Origin: Paeniglutamicibacter kerguelensis
GTDB lineage: Bacteria > Actinomycetota > Actinomycetes > Actinomycetales > Micrococcaceae
Direction of reading: 5' to 3'
NCBI RefSeq assembly: GCF_017876535.1
Contig: NZ_JAGIOF010000001.1
Coordinates: forward strand, 2,542,001-2,606,000
DNA length: 64,000 bases
In this document: piece after piece, positions 31,239-40,505 of the stretch
Position numbering within the stretch: the first letter of the stretch is position 1
Layout of the letters: the number at the start of each line of letters is the position of its first letter
Position numbers and translations under genes: made by a program
The notes under the pieces: generated by a model
Seen by the model: the letters and a program-made list of their open reading frames with translations, nothing else
What the model was told of the DNA's origin: nothing
Database searches by the model: none

Positions 31239-33110
31239 ATGTGTGGAATCGTTGGATATGTAGGTAACCCAGAACGAACGGCCTCTCACGGCGCGCTCGA
31301 AGTCATCATCGAAGGCCTCCGTCGCCTCGAATACCGCGGCTATGACTCGGCCGGAATCGCCGTAGTCACAGGTGACGGCGTTGACTCGCGAAAGAAGGCC
31401 GGCAAGCTCGCCAACCTCATCGCGAACCTCGAAGAAGACCCGTTGCCGCAGTCCGTCACAGGCATTGGCCACACGCGCTGGGCGACCCACGGCGGCCCCA
31501 CCGACCTCAATGCCCACCCGCACAAGGCGGACAACGGCAACCTGGCCCTTATCCACAACGGCATCATTGAGAACTTCGCCGAGTTAAAGGCCCTGCTGCT
31601 CAGTGAAGGCGTCGAGTTCCTCTCCGACACGGACACCGAGGTTGCGGCTGCGCTGCTCGGCTCGGTCTACCGCGGCGCCGGCCAAGGCGACCTGACCCGT
31701 TCCATGGAACTGACGGCCCGCCAGCTTGAAGGCGCTTTCACTCTTCTGGCCGTGCACGCAGACCACCCCGGCGTCGTTGTCGCTGCACGCCGCAACTCCC
31801 CCTTGGTCCTGGGCCTTGGCGACGGAGAGAACTTTCTCGGCTCGGACGTCTCGGGCTTCATCGACTTCACCCGTCGCGCCGTTGAGCTCGGCCAGGACCA
31901 GATCGTCACCATCACGCCGGAGAACCACAGCATCACGGACTTCTTCGGCAACCCGGCCGAGGGCAAGGAATTCTCGGTTGACTGGGATGCAGCCAGCGCC
32001 GAAAAGGGCGGCTACGCGTCCTTCATGGAAAAGGAAATCAACGACCAGCCCGCCGCGGTGGCCGACACCCTCCTTGGCCGCTCGGACGCCTTCGGCCGTC
32101 TGACCCTTGATGAGATGCGCATCGCCCCCGAGGAACTGGCAAACGTCACCAAGATCGTTGTCCTTGCCTGCGGCACTTCCGCCTACGCCGGCTCCGTGGC
32201 CAAGTACGCCATCGAAAACTGGTGCCGGATCCCCGTTGAGGTCGAGCTCTCCCACGAGTTCCGTTACCGCGATCCGATCGTGGACGCGAACACCCTGGTG
32301 GTTTCGATCTCGCAGTCCGGCGAAACCATGGACACGCTGATGGCAGTGCGTTATGCCAAGGAACAGGGCGCCAAGACCCTGGCAATCTGCAACACCAACG
32401 GGTCGACCATTCCGCGTGAATCAGACGCCGTGCTCTACACCCACGCCGGACCGGAAATCGCCGTTGCCTCCACCAAGGCATTCCTGGCCCAGATCACCGC
32501 CACCTACCTGCTGGGCCTCTACCTTGCACAGTTGCGCGGCAACCTGTTCAGCGGCCAGATCAAGGACATCCTGGCCGATCTTGGCAAGATCCCCGCCAAG
32601 ATACAGGACGTCCTGGACCGTGGCGACGAAATCAAGGAACTGGCACGCTCCATGGCCGAAGCCAATTCGGTGCTCTTCCTCGGTCGCCACGTGGGCTACC
32701 CGGTTGCCATGGAAGGCGCGCTGAAGCTCAAGGAAATCGCCTACATCCACGCGGAAGGCTTCGCCGCCGGCGAGCTGAAGCACGGCCCGATCGCACTGAT
32801 CGACGACGGCCAGCCGGTCTTCGTAGTCGTCCCTTCCCCTCGTGGACGGGATTCCCTGCACTCCAAGGTCGTCTCCAACATCCAGGAAGTCCGCGCCCGC
32901 GGTGCCAAGACCCTGGTCATCGCCGAGGCCGGCGATGAATCGGTGCGCGAATTCTCCGAGTTCGTCTTCTACGTTCCGGAGACCCCGACCTTGCTAATGC
33001 CATTGCTGGCAACGGTTCCGTTGCAGCTCTTCGCCTGCGAATTGGCTTCGGCCAAGGGCCTTGACGTGGACCAGCCGCGCAACCTGGCCAAGTCGGTAAC
33101 GGTCGAGTAG
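31239..33110 (+). CDS. glmS: Glutamine-fructose-6-phosphate aminotransferase GlmS
   Basis: GlmS makes glucosamine-6-phosphate, the entry to UDP-GlcNAc. The start must expose the catalytic Cys: MCGIVGYVG at 31239, although an open frame runs upstream. The glutaminase domain spans residues 1-230 (RWATHGGPTDLNAHPH). Two SIS sugar-isomerase domains follow (ACGTSAYAG, SQSGETMDTL; FLGRHVGYPVAMEGALKLKE), and the C-terminus is DVDQPRNLAKSVTVE. No Shine-Dalgarno sequence precedes the ATG; a TACTCT hexamer ends seven bases before it, so a leaderless mRNA is possible. No glmS ribozyme is seen. 623 aa. Confidence 0.97.
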   Translation: MCGIVGYVGNPERTASHGALEVIIEGLRRLEYRGYDSAGIAVVTGDGVDSRKKAGKLANLIANLEEDPLPQSVTGIGHTRWATHGGPTDLNAHPHKADNGNLALIHNGIIENFAELKALLLSEGVEFLSDTDTEVAAALLGSVYRGAGQGDLTRSMELTARQLEGAFTLLAVHADHPGVVVAARRNSPLVLGLGDGENFLGSDVSGFIDFTRRAVELGQDQIVTITPENHSITDFFGNPAEGKEFSVDWDAASAEKGGYASFMEKEINDQPAAVADTLLGRSDAFGRLTLDEMRIAPEELANVTKIVVLACGTSAYAGSVAKYAIENWCRIPVEVELSHEFRYRDPIVDANTLVVSISQSGETMDTLMAVRYAKEQGAKTLAICNTNGSTIPRESDAVLYTHAGPEIAVASTKAFLAQITATYLLGLYLAQLRGNLFSGQIKDILADLGKIPAKIQDVLDRGDEIKELARSMAEANSVLFLGRHVGYPVAMEGALKLKEIAYIHAEGFAAGELKHGPIALIDDGQPVFVVVPSPRGRDSLHSKVVSNIQEVRARGAKTLVIAEAGDESVREFSEFVFYVPETPTLLMPLLATVPLQLFACELASAKGLDVDQPRNLAKSVTVE

Positions 33111-33122
33111 ACCTAACGTGTG

Positions 33123-33175
33123 CGGTGTTGGTTTCGTTTCCCGCGAGGGGAATGAAACCAACACCGTTGTCTTTT
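33123..33175 (+). terminator. Rho-independent terminator of glmS
   Basis: 13-bp stem (33123-33135 / 33154-33166) with further inner pairing, then TTGTCTTTT. It starts 12 bases after the glmS stop. Confidence 0.85.
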
Positions 33176-33189
33176 AACGCCCGGCAGGC

Positions 33190-33213
33190 GCCTCTAAGGG
33201 TGCCTCTAAGGGT
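33190..33213. repeat. Tandem 12-bp repeat in the glmS-dinB gap
   Basis: Two perfect back-to-back copies of GCCTCTAAGGGT (33190-33201, 33202-33213). A 9-bp inverted repeat (33222-33230 / 33247-33255) follows. The rest of the gap up to 33377 shows no gene. Confidence 0.6.
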
Positions 33214-33377
33214 CGGCACCCCCGGGTATCGACTGCAATACATTGAGATACCCGGACCATGGATCACAGCGGATCGGCCCGTGGAACCGCGGAAGCTAAC
33301 GTCCACCCAGCAACGCGAGAAAAAGGCGAACAATCGACTGTTTTGTTCGGCGGCAGGTCCGGCTTCTGGTTCAGGAA

Positions 33378-33935
33378 TCAACCGTGGTCTGCAAAAATCC
33401 CTTGAACGAATTCGGCTTGCCCCAAATGCTTGGTGGTTTCATTGAGGACGCTCGCCAACCGCACTCCCACGGTCACCGGTGGATCCCAACGCCGATCAAT
33501 GATCGTGTCGAAGTCGCCGTCCTCCAGCGTGCAAAGGATCCTGTCGCTTAGTTGATGCACCGAGCGGTAGTAGCCCAGCAGGTACGCGCTTTCATACATT
33601 CCGAACTCTTCGACCTGCCCACTGCTGTGCCCGTAGCCGGTGTCAAGGTCGCTGTAGGGCAATTGAAACCTTTGGCGCCATCCGTCAGCGACCCAGCGCT
33701 GTTCAGCCGAGGACTCGGGCCACAAGCGGTTGGCAAGGTGCACGAAGTGGTCATCCTGCACCCTGGTCAGATGCCAGATCAGCCATCCAATGTGGTTGGT
33801 GTTCTTGCTGGGCCTAAAGCGCAAGAGTTCCGGCTCAGCCCGGTCAAGCAGGGTTCCGATCCCCTCCGATACCCGAACGAATCCATCGCGCAGGAGAGCA
33901 ACCGCCACTGCATCCGACCTCTCTGAATTCTCCAT
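33378..33935 (-). CDS. DinB/DUF664 family protein
   Basis: The 185-aa protein has the four-helix DinB-like pattern with the metal-binding histidines in [15 protein letters not shown] and near the C-terminus in [14 protein letters not shown]. Some actinobacterial members of this superfamily are mycothiol-dependent transferases, but the substrate here is unknown. Trp/Arg-rich segments ([14 protein letters not shown]) match DUF664. It stands alone between glmS and acpS. Confidence 0.75.
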   Translation of the reverse strand: MENSERSDAVAVALLRDGFVRVSEGIGTLLDRAEPELLRFRPSKNTNHIGWLIWHLTRVQDDHFVHLANRLWPESSAEQRWVADGWRQRFQLPYSDLDTGYGHSSGQVEEFGMYESAYLLGYYRSVHQLSDRILCTLEDGDFDTIIDRRWDPPVTVGVRLASVLNETTKHLGQAEFVQGIFADHG

Positions 33936-34064
33936 GAACCACTTACCCCTTTGTTGGGAGCCCCGAAATTTTCACACGATCCAACAGCCAAGCCTCGTCC
34001 AACAGGCCTGATAGATCAATGGGCATTTCGATCCGCCAGGGACTTCGCGGATAAACTCGGAGCC

Positions 34065-34415
34065 ATGATCGTGGGAATTGGTGTAGATGTTGTCGAGGTA
34101 TCTAGGTTCAAGGCGCAGCTGGAACGCACGCCGGCTCTCATCGAACGGCTCTTCGTTCCGGCGGAACGGGGTTTGCATGTCAGGTCCCTGGCCGCCCGTT
34201 TTGCCGCCAAGGAGGCCATCGCCAAAGCCCTCGGCGCTCCGGCCGGAATGAATTGGCAGCACTGCCAAATCGTCAAGGACGCTGCCGGGGACCCCCAGGT
34301 GCTGCTTGACGGGTCCGTTGCCGAAGTCGCAGCAGCGAAGGGCATCCTCTACTGGCATATTTCCATGAGCCATGACGGGGATCTTGCCACCGCCATGGTG
34401 GTCGCCGAACGCTAG
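34065..34415 (+). CDS. acpS: Holo-[acyl-carrier-protein] synthase AcpS
   Basis: AcpS transfers 4-phosphopantetheine from CoA to acyl carrier protein. The 116-aa protein starts [20 protein letters not shown], with the Mg-binding Asp in GVDVVEV, then [15 protein letters not shown] and the C-terminal [19 protein letters not shown] precedes the ATG by three bases; the upstream open codons are unsupported. It is followed by the NAD(P)HX repair gene, a frequent actinobacterial pairing. Confidence 0.95.
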   Translation: MIVGIGVDVVEVSRFKAQLERTPALIERLFVPAERGLHVRSLAARFAAKEAIAKALGAPAGMNWQHCQIVKDAAGDPQVLLDGSVAEVAAAKGILYWHISMSHDGDLATAMVVAER

Positions 34416-34511
34416 ACGGTTCAACAAATTTGCTGGTGGGAACGGGCTTCCCGCTTCATGTGTCGACCTATAGATGGGACATGTGCCTGACAGAGTCGGT
34501 ATTCTGTCAAT

Positions 34512-36038
34512 ATGATTCCCGTGTACAGAGGTTCCCAGGTACGTACGGCAGAAATCCCACTTGTGCGTAACGGCGGTGCAAACCGTCTCATGCGCATGGC
34601 GGCCGACGCCCTGGCCCACCAAGCGGTGCTGATGCTCCGTGAACATTCCGGAAGATTGTACGGATCGCGAATGGTCGGGCTCATTGGTTCGGGAAACAAC
34701 GGCGGTGATGGCCTGTATGCAATGGCCGCCCTGGCAAAACGGGGTGTCAGATGCACCGCCGTGTTGCTTGGCGAGCGCACTCATCCCGAAGCGCTGGAAG
34801 ACTTCAACCGTGCCGGCGGGCGATCGGCCTATGCGATGCAGCTTCCCGGACTGCTTGAAGACTGTGACCTGCTGATAGATGCCGTTTACGGCACCGGTGT
34901 CCGCCCCGGCGCCGTACTGCCGGAGATACCGCAGAACATACCCGTGTTGGCGTGCGACCTGCCCAGCGGCGTTGATGCAGACACCGGAGCGGTCGTCCCA
35001 ACCGTCATTGCGGCCGATCGCACCGTGAGCTTTGGCGCGTTGAAAACCGGACTCGTGGTTGGTTCCGGGCATTTGGTTTCCGGGCACATCAAAGTAATCG
35101 ACATCGGATTGCGCGAGACCCTGCCTGCGCCGGAGGCGTGGGTCGCGCAAGGTGAAGACGTTGAACTGCTGTTGAACCGCACCTCGGATTGGCACGTGCC
35201 GGGACAGCACAAGTACCAGCGAGGCGTGCTGGGCCTGTTTGCCGGTTCCCCGCGCTATCCGGGAGCCGCGGTGCTGGCCGCCCGGGCCGCTGTCTCCACT
35301 GGCCTGGGGCTGTTGCGAACCGTGGTCCCTGACTCCGTGGCCCCGGCAATGTCCGGTGCCGTCCCCGAATCCGTGCCCCTGTCCTCGCAGGAGCTCACCG
35401 CATTGCTCGCCCACAGCCGCCGCAACGACCGCGAAGGCGCAAAACGCATTGGTGCGTGGGCTGTCGGCCCGGGCCTGGAAGACACCCCGGACAACCGCGA
35501 GACACTTGCGCAGATCTTGGCGTCGGAAAGTCCCTGCGTATACGATGCCGGGGCGCTGGTCATGCTCGAGCCGGGAGCAAACCCCCAACCCCGGATCCTG
35601 ACGCCGCATGCCGGCGAGTTGCGGTCCCTGTTGGCCAAGGCCGGTGTCCGGGTGGACGCTGCAGACATTGCGGACGACCCGGTGCGCTGGGCCCGCTGGG
35701 CGGCAGTTGCTTATGACTGCGTGATCCTATTGAAGGGCTCGGCGACGATCTGCACGGCGCCCGATGGCTACACCCTGATCGTGCACTCCAGCACGCCTGA
35801 TTTGGCAACGGCCGGCAGCGGCGATGTCCTGACCGGGTTGTTGGGGACGCTCTTGGCGGCGACAAGCTTCCCGGCCAAGGAATCCGAGACCAACCTCATG
35901 CACCGGCTGACCGACATAGCCGCCGCAGGGGCCCTCATCCATGCCCATGCCGGCGCACTGGCGGCGCTGGAAGGCACACTAAGCGCCGTGGACCTACTCC
36001 GGGCACTCCCGCGCGCGGCCAGGGACCTGGGGCTCTGA
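34512..36038 (+). CDS. nnr: Bifunctional NAD(P)H-hydrate repair enzyme (epimerase-dehydratase fusion)
   Basis: The enzyme repairs hydrated NAD(P)H. The N-terminal half (about residues 1-220) is the epimerase (YjeF_N) with LIGSGNNGGDGLYAMAALAK and DAVYGTGVRPG. The C-terminal half is the ADP-dependent dehydratase (carbohydrate-kinase fold), with AVGPGLEDTPDNRETLAQIL, TPHAGEL, LLKGSATICTAPDG and the catalytic-region motif TAGSGDVLTGLLGTLLA. 508 aa is normal for the fused form. It ends 35 bases before a large palindrome. Confidence 0.95.
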   Translation: MIPVYRGSQVRTAEIPLVRNGGANRLMRMAADALAHQAVLMLREHSGRLYGSRMVGLIGSGNNGGDGLYAMAALAKRGVRCTAVLLGERTHPEALEDFNRAGGRSAYAMQLPGLLEDCDLLIDAVYGTGVRPGAVLPEIPQNIPVLACDLPSGVDADTGAVVPTVIAADRTVSFGALKTGLVVGSGHLVSGHIKVIDIGLRETLPAPEAWVAQGEDVELLLNRTSDWHVPGQHKYQRGVLGLFAGSPRYPGAAVLAARAAVSTGLGLLRTVVPDSVAPAMSGAVPESVPLSSQELTALLAHSRRNDREGAKRIGAWAVGPGLEDTPDNRETLAQILASESPCVYDAGALVMLEPGANPQPRILTPHAGELRSLLAKAGVRVDAADIADDPVRWARWAAVAYDCVILLKGSATICTAPDGYTLIVHSSTPDLATAGSGDVLTGLLGTLLAATSFPAKESETNLMHRLTDIAAAGALIHAHAGALAALEGTLSAVDLLRALPRAARDLGL

Positions 36039-36073
36039 GCTACTCCCCCCAAGCACTTTTGCCGGAAGCAATA

Positions 36074-36123
36074 GACGAAGGGCCTTGGTTTGACTTCGCG
36101 AAGTCAAACCAAGGCCCTTCGTC
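36074..36123. terminator. 50-bp perfect palindrome between nnr and ugd
   Basis: Every base from 36074 to 36123 pairs with its mirror position (25-bp arms, centre TTCG/CGAA). It sits between convergent genes and reads the same on both strands, so it can act as a two-way terminator or mRNA end. No T run follows on either side. Confidence 0.8.
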
Positions 36124-36152
36124 CACCCGCTGGTCCGGGATCCGGGAACCGG

Positions 36153-37496
36153 CTAGGGTTGTGCGTCCAGCGGGGCATAGTGCTGGCCCATGCCGATGAT
36201 TTCCCAGCCGTCGGCTTCCCAGACCGCGCGGTCCAGGACGTTGCGGCCGTCAATGATGCGGCGCGAAGCGACCAGCGGATCCAGGTCCCCGGGCGCCAGC
36301 TGCCTGAACTCGGCCCACTCGGTCAGCAGCAGGACAACGTCGGCGCCGCCGACTGCCTCGGCAAGGCCCGGGGCATAGTCAAGGCGCGGGAAGCGTGCCG
36401 CCGCGTTCTTGTTGCCCTTGGGGTCGTAGACGGTCACCTCGGCTCCGGCGTTGTAGAGCCGCACGGCGATGTCCAGGGCCGGCGAATCGCGCACGTCGTC
36501 GCTGTCCGGCTTGAACGTCACGCCGAGGACGGCGATTTTCTTGCCGACCAGGTCGTCGTTGAGCATTGCATGGGTCAACCGCACCACGCGTTCGCGGCGG
36601 CGCAGGTTGATCTCGTCGACCTCGGCCAGGAACCCCATGGTGTGCGTCAACCCGAGTTCGCTGACGCGTGCCTGCAGCGCCCGGATGTCCTTGGGCAGGC
36701 ATCCCCCGCCAAAGCCAACGCCCGCGTTGAGGAACTTGCGCCCGATCCGCACGTCATGGCCCAGCGCATCGGCCAGGGTCGTGATGTCCCCGCCAATGGT
36801 CTCGGTGACCTCGGCGAACGAGTTGATGAAGGAAATCTTCGTGGCCAGGAAGGCGTTGGCCGCGACCTTCACCAGTTCGGCGGTTTCGAAGTCGGTGACG
36901 ATCAGTGGGGTGTCGGCGGCCAGGGCCTTGGCGTAAACCTTGCGCAGGATATCCACCGATTCGGTGTCCTGCGTGCCAATGACCAGTCGATCCGGGCTCA
37001 TGGTGTCGGCCACGGCAAAACCCTCGCGCAAGAATTCCGGGTTCCAGGCCAGCATGATCCGTGAATCCGGCTGCGCCTCCGCCTCGATCAGTGACGTCAG
37101 GCGCCGCGCAGTTCCCACGGGCACCGTCGACTTGCCCACGATCAGGGCTTCGCCTCGGATGCGCCGGGCCAGTTCACGGACGGCCGCATCAACGAAACGC
37201 AGGTCGGCGCCGTGGCCGTCGGCACGCTGGGGTGTGCCAACTCCGACGAAATGAACATCCGCCCAATCGGCGACCTGGTCGTAGTCGGTGGTGAACCGCA
37301 GCCGGCCCGTTGCAACGTGCTTGCGCAGCAGCTCGGGCAAGCCTGGTTCGTGGAAGGGCAGTTCGCCCAGTGCCAGCGAATCGATCTTGGCCTGGTCAAT
37401 GTCCAAGCCGATGACTTCAAAACCCAACTCAGCCATGCATGCGGCGTGGGTTGCGCCAAGATACCCGGTGCCCACCACCGATATTTTCAACGTCAT
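36153..37496 (-). CDS. ugd: UDP-glucose 6-dehydrogenase
   Basis: This enzyme oxidises UDP-glucose to UDP-glucuronate for polysaccharide or cell-wall sugars. The N-terminal NAD-binding motif GTGYLG is at residues 9-14. The catalytic region contains GFGGGCLPKD with Cys266, and the C-terminal UDP-binding domain has VLGVTFKPDSDDVRDSPALD. Length 447 aa is normal. AAGGG is about 12 bases from the ATG. It sits alone between glmM and nnr, with hairpins on both sides. Confidence 0.95.
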   Translation of the reverse strand: MTLKISVVGTGYLGATHAACMAELGFEVIGLDIDQAKIDSLALGELPFHEPGLPELLRKHVATGRLRFTTDYDQVADWADVHFVGVGTPQRADGHGADLRFVDAAVRELARRIRGEALIVGKSTVPVGTARRLTSLIEAEAQPDSRIMLAWNPEFLREGFAVADTMSPDRLVIGTQDTESVDILRKVYAKALAADTPLIVTDFETAELVKVAANAFLATKISFINSFAEVTETIGGDITTLADALGHDVRIGRKFLNAGVGFGGGCLPKDIRALQARVSELGLTHTMGFLAEVDEINLRRRERVVRLTHAMLNDDLVGKKIAVLGVTFKPDSDDVRDSPALDIAVRLYNAGAEVTVYDPKGNKNAAARFPRLDYAPGLAEAVGGADVVLLLTEWAEFRQLAPGDLDPLVASRRIIDGRNVLDRAVWEADGWEIIGMGQHYAPLDAQP

Positions 37497-37558
37497 GCCC
37501 GTGGGACACCCTTTCTAAGACTCTTGCGCACGCATTCTGCGGCACAACCATCAGCAAT

Positions 37559-37600
37559 GTGGCCGGGCGAAACGGACCACAGTCCGCTCCACCCGGCCAC
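37559..37600 (-). terminator. Hairpin after glmM
   Basis: 9-bp outer stem (37559-37567 / 37592-37600) with inner GGAC/GTCC pairing, 19 bases after the glmM stop. No clear T run; probable end of the glmM transcript. Confidence 0.6.
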
Positions 37601-37618
37601 ACGCAACAACTTGGTTTC

Positions 37619-38971
37619 CTAGAGAGCAAGCTCTCGCGAAACAACATCCGCCAGGGACTTGGCAATGTTCTCGGCAACGGACTGCGAGGTTGCCTCGACC
37701 ATGACACGGACAACGGGTTCGGTTCCGGACGGGCGCAGCAGCACACGGCCCGAATCGCCCAGCTCTGCTTCGGCCGCAGCAACGGCATCTGCAAGCACCG
37801 CGTTGGTGGGAGCCGCTGACTTGTCCACGCCCTTGACGTTGATCAAGATCTGCGGCAGCACGGTCATGGCGCCGGCAAGTTCCTTCAGGGACTTGCCCGT
37901 TGCGTTGACACGGGCCGCGATCTGCAGACCGGTCAGCACGCCGTCGCCGGTCGTGGCATAGTCGGCGAAGATCACGTGCCCGGACTGTTCGCCGCCCAGG
38001 TTGTAGTCACCCTCGCGCATGCCCTCGAGCACGTACCTGTCCCCGACTCCGGTTTCCTTGACGGTGATGCCGGCCTCGCGCATGGCGATCTTCAGGCCAA
38101 GGTTGCTCATCACCGTGGCTACCAGGGTGTTGTCCTTCAGCTTTCCGAGGTCCTTCATGGCGGTGGCCATGATTGACATGATCTGGTCGCCGTCGACGAC
38201 GGTTCCCTCGTGGTCCACGGCCAGGCACCGGTCGGCGTCGCCGTCGTGGGCAATTCCGAGGTCCGCGTTGTGTTCAACCACGGCTGCCTGCAGGTTTTCA
38301 AGGTGCGTGGAACCGTAGCCGTCGTTGATGTTGATGCCGTCGGGTTCGGCACCAATGACAATAACTTTGGCGCCCGCGGCCGCAAAGACCTCCGGGGAGC
38401 AGCCGCTTGCAGCGCCGTGCGCGCAATCCAGCACGATCTTCATGCCTTCGAGGCGGTTCGGCAGGGACTGCAACAGGTGCATGATGTAGCGGTCTTCGGC
38501 ATCCGCAAAGCGGGTCACCCGTCCCACGTCCCCGCCGACGGGACGGTACTTGGGCTTCTCCATCGCTGCTTCGATTGCGTCTTCGAGCGCGTCGTCAAGC
38601 TTCTTGCCGCCACGTGCCAGGAACTTGATGCCGTTGTCTGGCGCCGGGTTGTGCGAGGCGGAGATCATCACGCCGAAGTCGGCGCCGAGGTCGGCCACCA
38701 GGTATGCGGCAGCAGGCGTGGGCAGTGTTCCCGCGTCGTGTACGTCAACGCCGGAAGAGGCAAGCCCCGCTTCGATGGCAGCCGAAAGGAAGTCGCCACT
38801 GATCCGGGGATCCTTGGCCACCACCGCCATGGGCCTTCGCCCATCCTTTATTTGTTCATGACCCAGCACCATTGCGGCGGCCTGTGAAAGCGCCATCGCC
38901 AGTTCGGGGGTCAAGAGTTCGTTTGCTTTTCCGCGGACACCGTCGGTCCCAAATAACCTTGCCATCGTCAT
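37619..38971 (-). CDS. glmM: Phosphoglucosamine mutase GlmM
   Basis: GlmM converts glucosamine-6-P to glucosamine-1-P, the step after GlmS. The catalytic phosphoserine is Ser106 in [17 protein letters not shown]. The Mg-binding loop is DGDADRC, and the C-terminal phosphate-binding loop is [18 protein letters not shown]. Starts at 38971 ([10 protein letters not shown]) or 38965 are both possible. 450 aa. It lies downstream of rpsI in the same direction, separated by a hairpin. Confidence 0.96.
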   Translation of the reverse strand: MTMARLFGTDGVRGKANELLTPELAMALSQAAAMVLGHEQIKDGRRPMAVVAKDPRISGDFLSAAIEAGLASSGVDVHDAGTLPTPAAAYLVADLGADFGVMISASHNPAPDNGIKFLARGGKKLDDALEDAIEAAMEKPKYRPVGGDVGRVTRFADAEDRYIMHLLQSLPNRLEGMKIVLDCAHGAASGCSPEVFAAAGAKVIVIGAEPDGININDGYGSTHLENLQAAVVEHNADLGIAHDGDADRCLAVDHEGTVVDGDQIMSIMATAMKDLGKLKDNTLVATVMSNLGLKIAMREAGITVKETGVGDRYVLEGMREGDYNLGGEQSGHVIFADYATTGDGVLTGLQIAARVNATGKSLKELAGAMTVLPQILINVKGVDKSAAPTNAVLADAVAAAEAELGDSGRVLLRPSGTEPVVRVMVEATSQSVAENIAKSLADVVSRELAL

Positions 38972-39078
38972 CCATCATAGGGGTTCGACTCCCCCTTGGC
39001 CGGTATCTGCGGACCCCGGCGGCACCGGAATATCCAATTCGACAGCGATATTCCCCACACCAAAGGCGTTTTAAAGGC

Positions 39079-39112
39079 CGAAGGGCCCAGGGAATAATCC
39101 CTGGGCCCTTCG
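39079..39112 (-). terminator. Terminator hairpin of rplM-rpsI
   Basis: Perfect 15-bp stem with ATAA-type four-base loop (39079-39093 / 39098-39112), 28 bases after the rpsI stop; CCTTTAAAAC follows, a weak U stretch. Confidence 0.75.
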
Positions 39113-39140
39113 TGTCGGGCAAAAACCCGACGCAAGCGAT

Positions 39141-39641
39141 TTAGCGCTTGGAGAACTGCGAAGCCTTGCGAGCCTTCTTGAGACCAGCCTTCTTGCGTTC
39201 GATGACGCGAGCGTCACGAGTCAAGTAGCCAGCCTTCTTGAGCTGCGCACGGTTGTTGTCGCGGTCGATTTCGTTCAGCGAGCGGGCAATGCCCAAACGC
39301 AGAGCGCCGGCCTGGCCCGAAGGGCCGCCACCGTGGATGCGAGCGATAACATCGTAGGCGCCATCGAGTTCGAGCAGCTTGAACGGCTCGTTGACATCCT
39401 GCTGGTGCAGCTTGTTCGGGAAGTAGTTTTCCAGCGTGCGACCGTTGAGGGTCCACTGGCCGGTACCCGGAACGACGCGAACGCGGGCAATAGCCTGCTT
39501 GCGACGGCCAACTGCTGCGCCTGCAACGGTGAGGGCCGGACGTTCCTTAACTACAACGGCTTCTGCCGATGCGGATTCCGAGGTGTACGAAGTCGGAGCT
39601 TCACCCTCGAATTCGGTGATCTCTTCAGTGTTCTGAGCCAC
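39141..39641 (-). CDS. rpsI: 30S ribosomal protein S9
   Basis: S9 of the small subunit contacts the P-site tRNA through its C-terminal tail ([11 protein letters not shown], ending Ser-Lys-Arg as in all S9). The core [20 protein letters not shown] begins at about residue 46. The preceding Glu/Ser/Ala-rich extension is a feature of actinobacterial S9. Total 166 aa. It follows rplM by 36 bases. Confidence 0.97.
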   Translation of the reverse strand: MAQNTEEITEFEGEAPTSYTSESASAEAVVVKERPALTVAGAAVGRRKQAIARVRVVPGTGQWTLNGRTLENYFPNKLHQQDVNEPFKLLELDGAYDVIARIHGGGPSGQAGALRLGIARSLNEIDRDNNRAQLKKAGYLTRDARVIERKKAGLKKARKASQFSKR

Positions 39642-39677
39642 GATAATCTCCTAAAGTCTTTTTCTCGGGGCCCAGCG

Positions 39678-40121
39678 CTACTGCGCGACCTGGGTGATTT
39701 CGAAGGTCGTCGGCTGCTGTGCAGCGTGCGGGTGCTCGGCACCGCGGTAGACCTTCAACTTGGACAGCTGCTGTGCAGCCAGGGAGTTCTTCGGGAGCAT
39801 GCCCTTGATGGCCTTCTCCACTGCCTGAACCGGGTTCTTCTCAAGAAGTTCGGCGTAGGTAACGGACTTCAGGCCGCCCGGGAAGCCCGAGTGGCGGTAA
39901 GCGCGCTTGTTTTCGAGCTTGGCGCCGGTCAGGGCAACCTTCTCGGCGTTGATAATGATGACGTGATCGCCCATGTCCATGTGGGGGGCGAAGGTAGCCT
40001 TGTGCTTGCCGCGCAGCAGGGTTGCGGCCTGGACGGCGAGGCGACCAAGTACAACGTCTGAGGCATCAATGATGTGCCACTGACGAGTCTGATCGGCCGG
40101 CTTTGGAGTGAACGTACGCAC
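39678..40121 (-). CDS. rplM: 50S ribosomal protein L13
   Basis: L13, an early-assembly large-subunit protein. Signature segments [40 protein letters not shown] and [20 protein letters not shown] are all present; 147 aa, complete. First gene of the rplM-rpsI pair. Confidence 0.98.
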   Translation of the reverse strand: MRTFTPKPADQTRQWHIIDASDVVLGRLAVQAATLLRGKHKATFAPHMDMGDHVIIINAEKVALTGAKLENKRAYRHSGFPGGLKSVTYAELLEKNPVQAVEKAIKGMLPKNSLAAQQLSKLKVYRGAEHPHAAQQPTTFEITQVAQ

Positions 40122-40505
40122 TGTAATTGCCTTTGTTTATTGGTTACTGGTCAAGCACATCTTAGGAAAGCGGCTGTGAGATCCACAATCCTTAGAATGT
40201 GCCGTGTTTCGATGCGCTGTAACCAGTTCGCCAGGTGAGGACTGAAAAGACCGGCCGTCCATGAATGTTCGCAATCCCCACAGACCAGTGGCTCTGCAAC
40301 TGAGCCGTCACGCGGGGAAGGTTGTGTCGAACAAAGGACACGCACAACAGCCAATAGTCTATCGGATTAACCCCACGTCTACCAAAGTGCGTCACGTGAG
40401 CCTGCCGACGTTTCCCGGCGGTGGCGGCGAAAGAGGTCAATTCGGGGCCGCTGGGAACCCAAACACCGGTTGGTGCTTCCCGTGCAGCTCACCGCACGGC
40501 GTGCA
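40122..40505. other. Non-coding gap upstream of rplM
   Basis: 384 bases without a convincing gene. On the minus strand TTGGTA (40385-40380), 18 bases, TAGACT (40361-40356) is a plausible housekeeping promoter for rplM; it would imply a leader of more than 200 bases. No hairpin of note was seen in the presumed leader. Confidence 0.35.

Noticed and set aside
33294..33322. GCTAAC on the plus strand before the DinB-family gene region
   Set aside because: The octamer 15 bases downstream is CGAGAAAA, not a sigma28 -10, and the gene there is on the other strand.
33972..35609. 545-codon minus-strand frame opposite acpS and nnr
   Set aside because: Antisense shadow of two well-identified enzymes.
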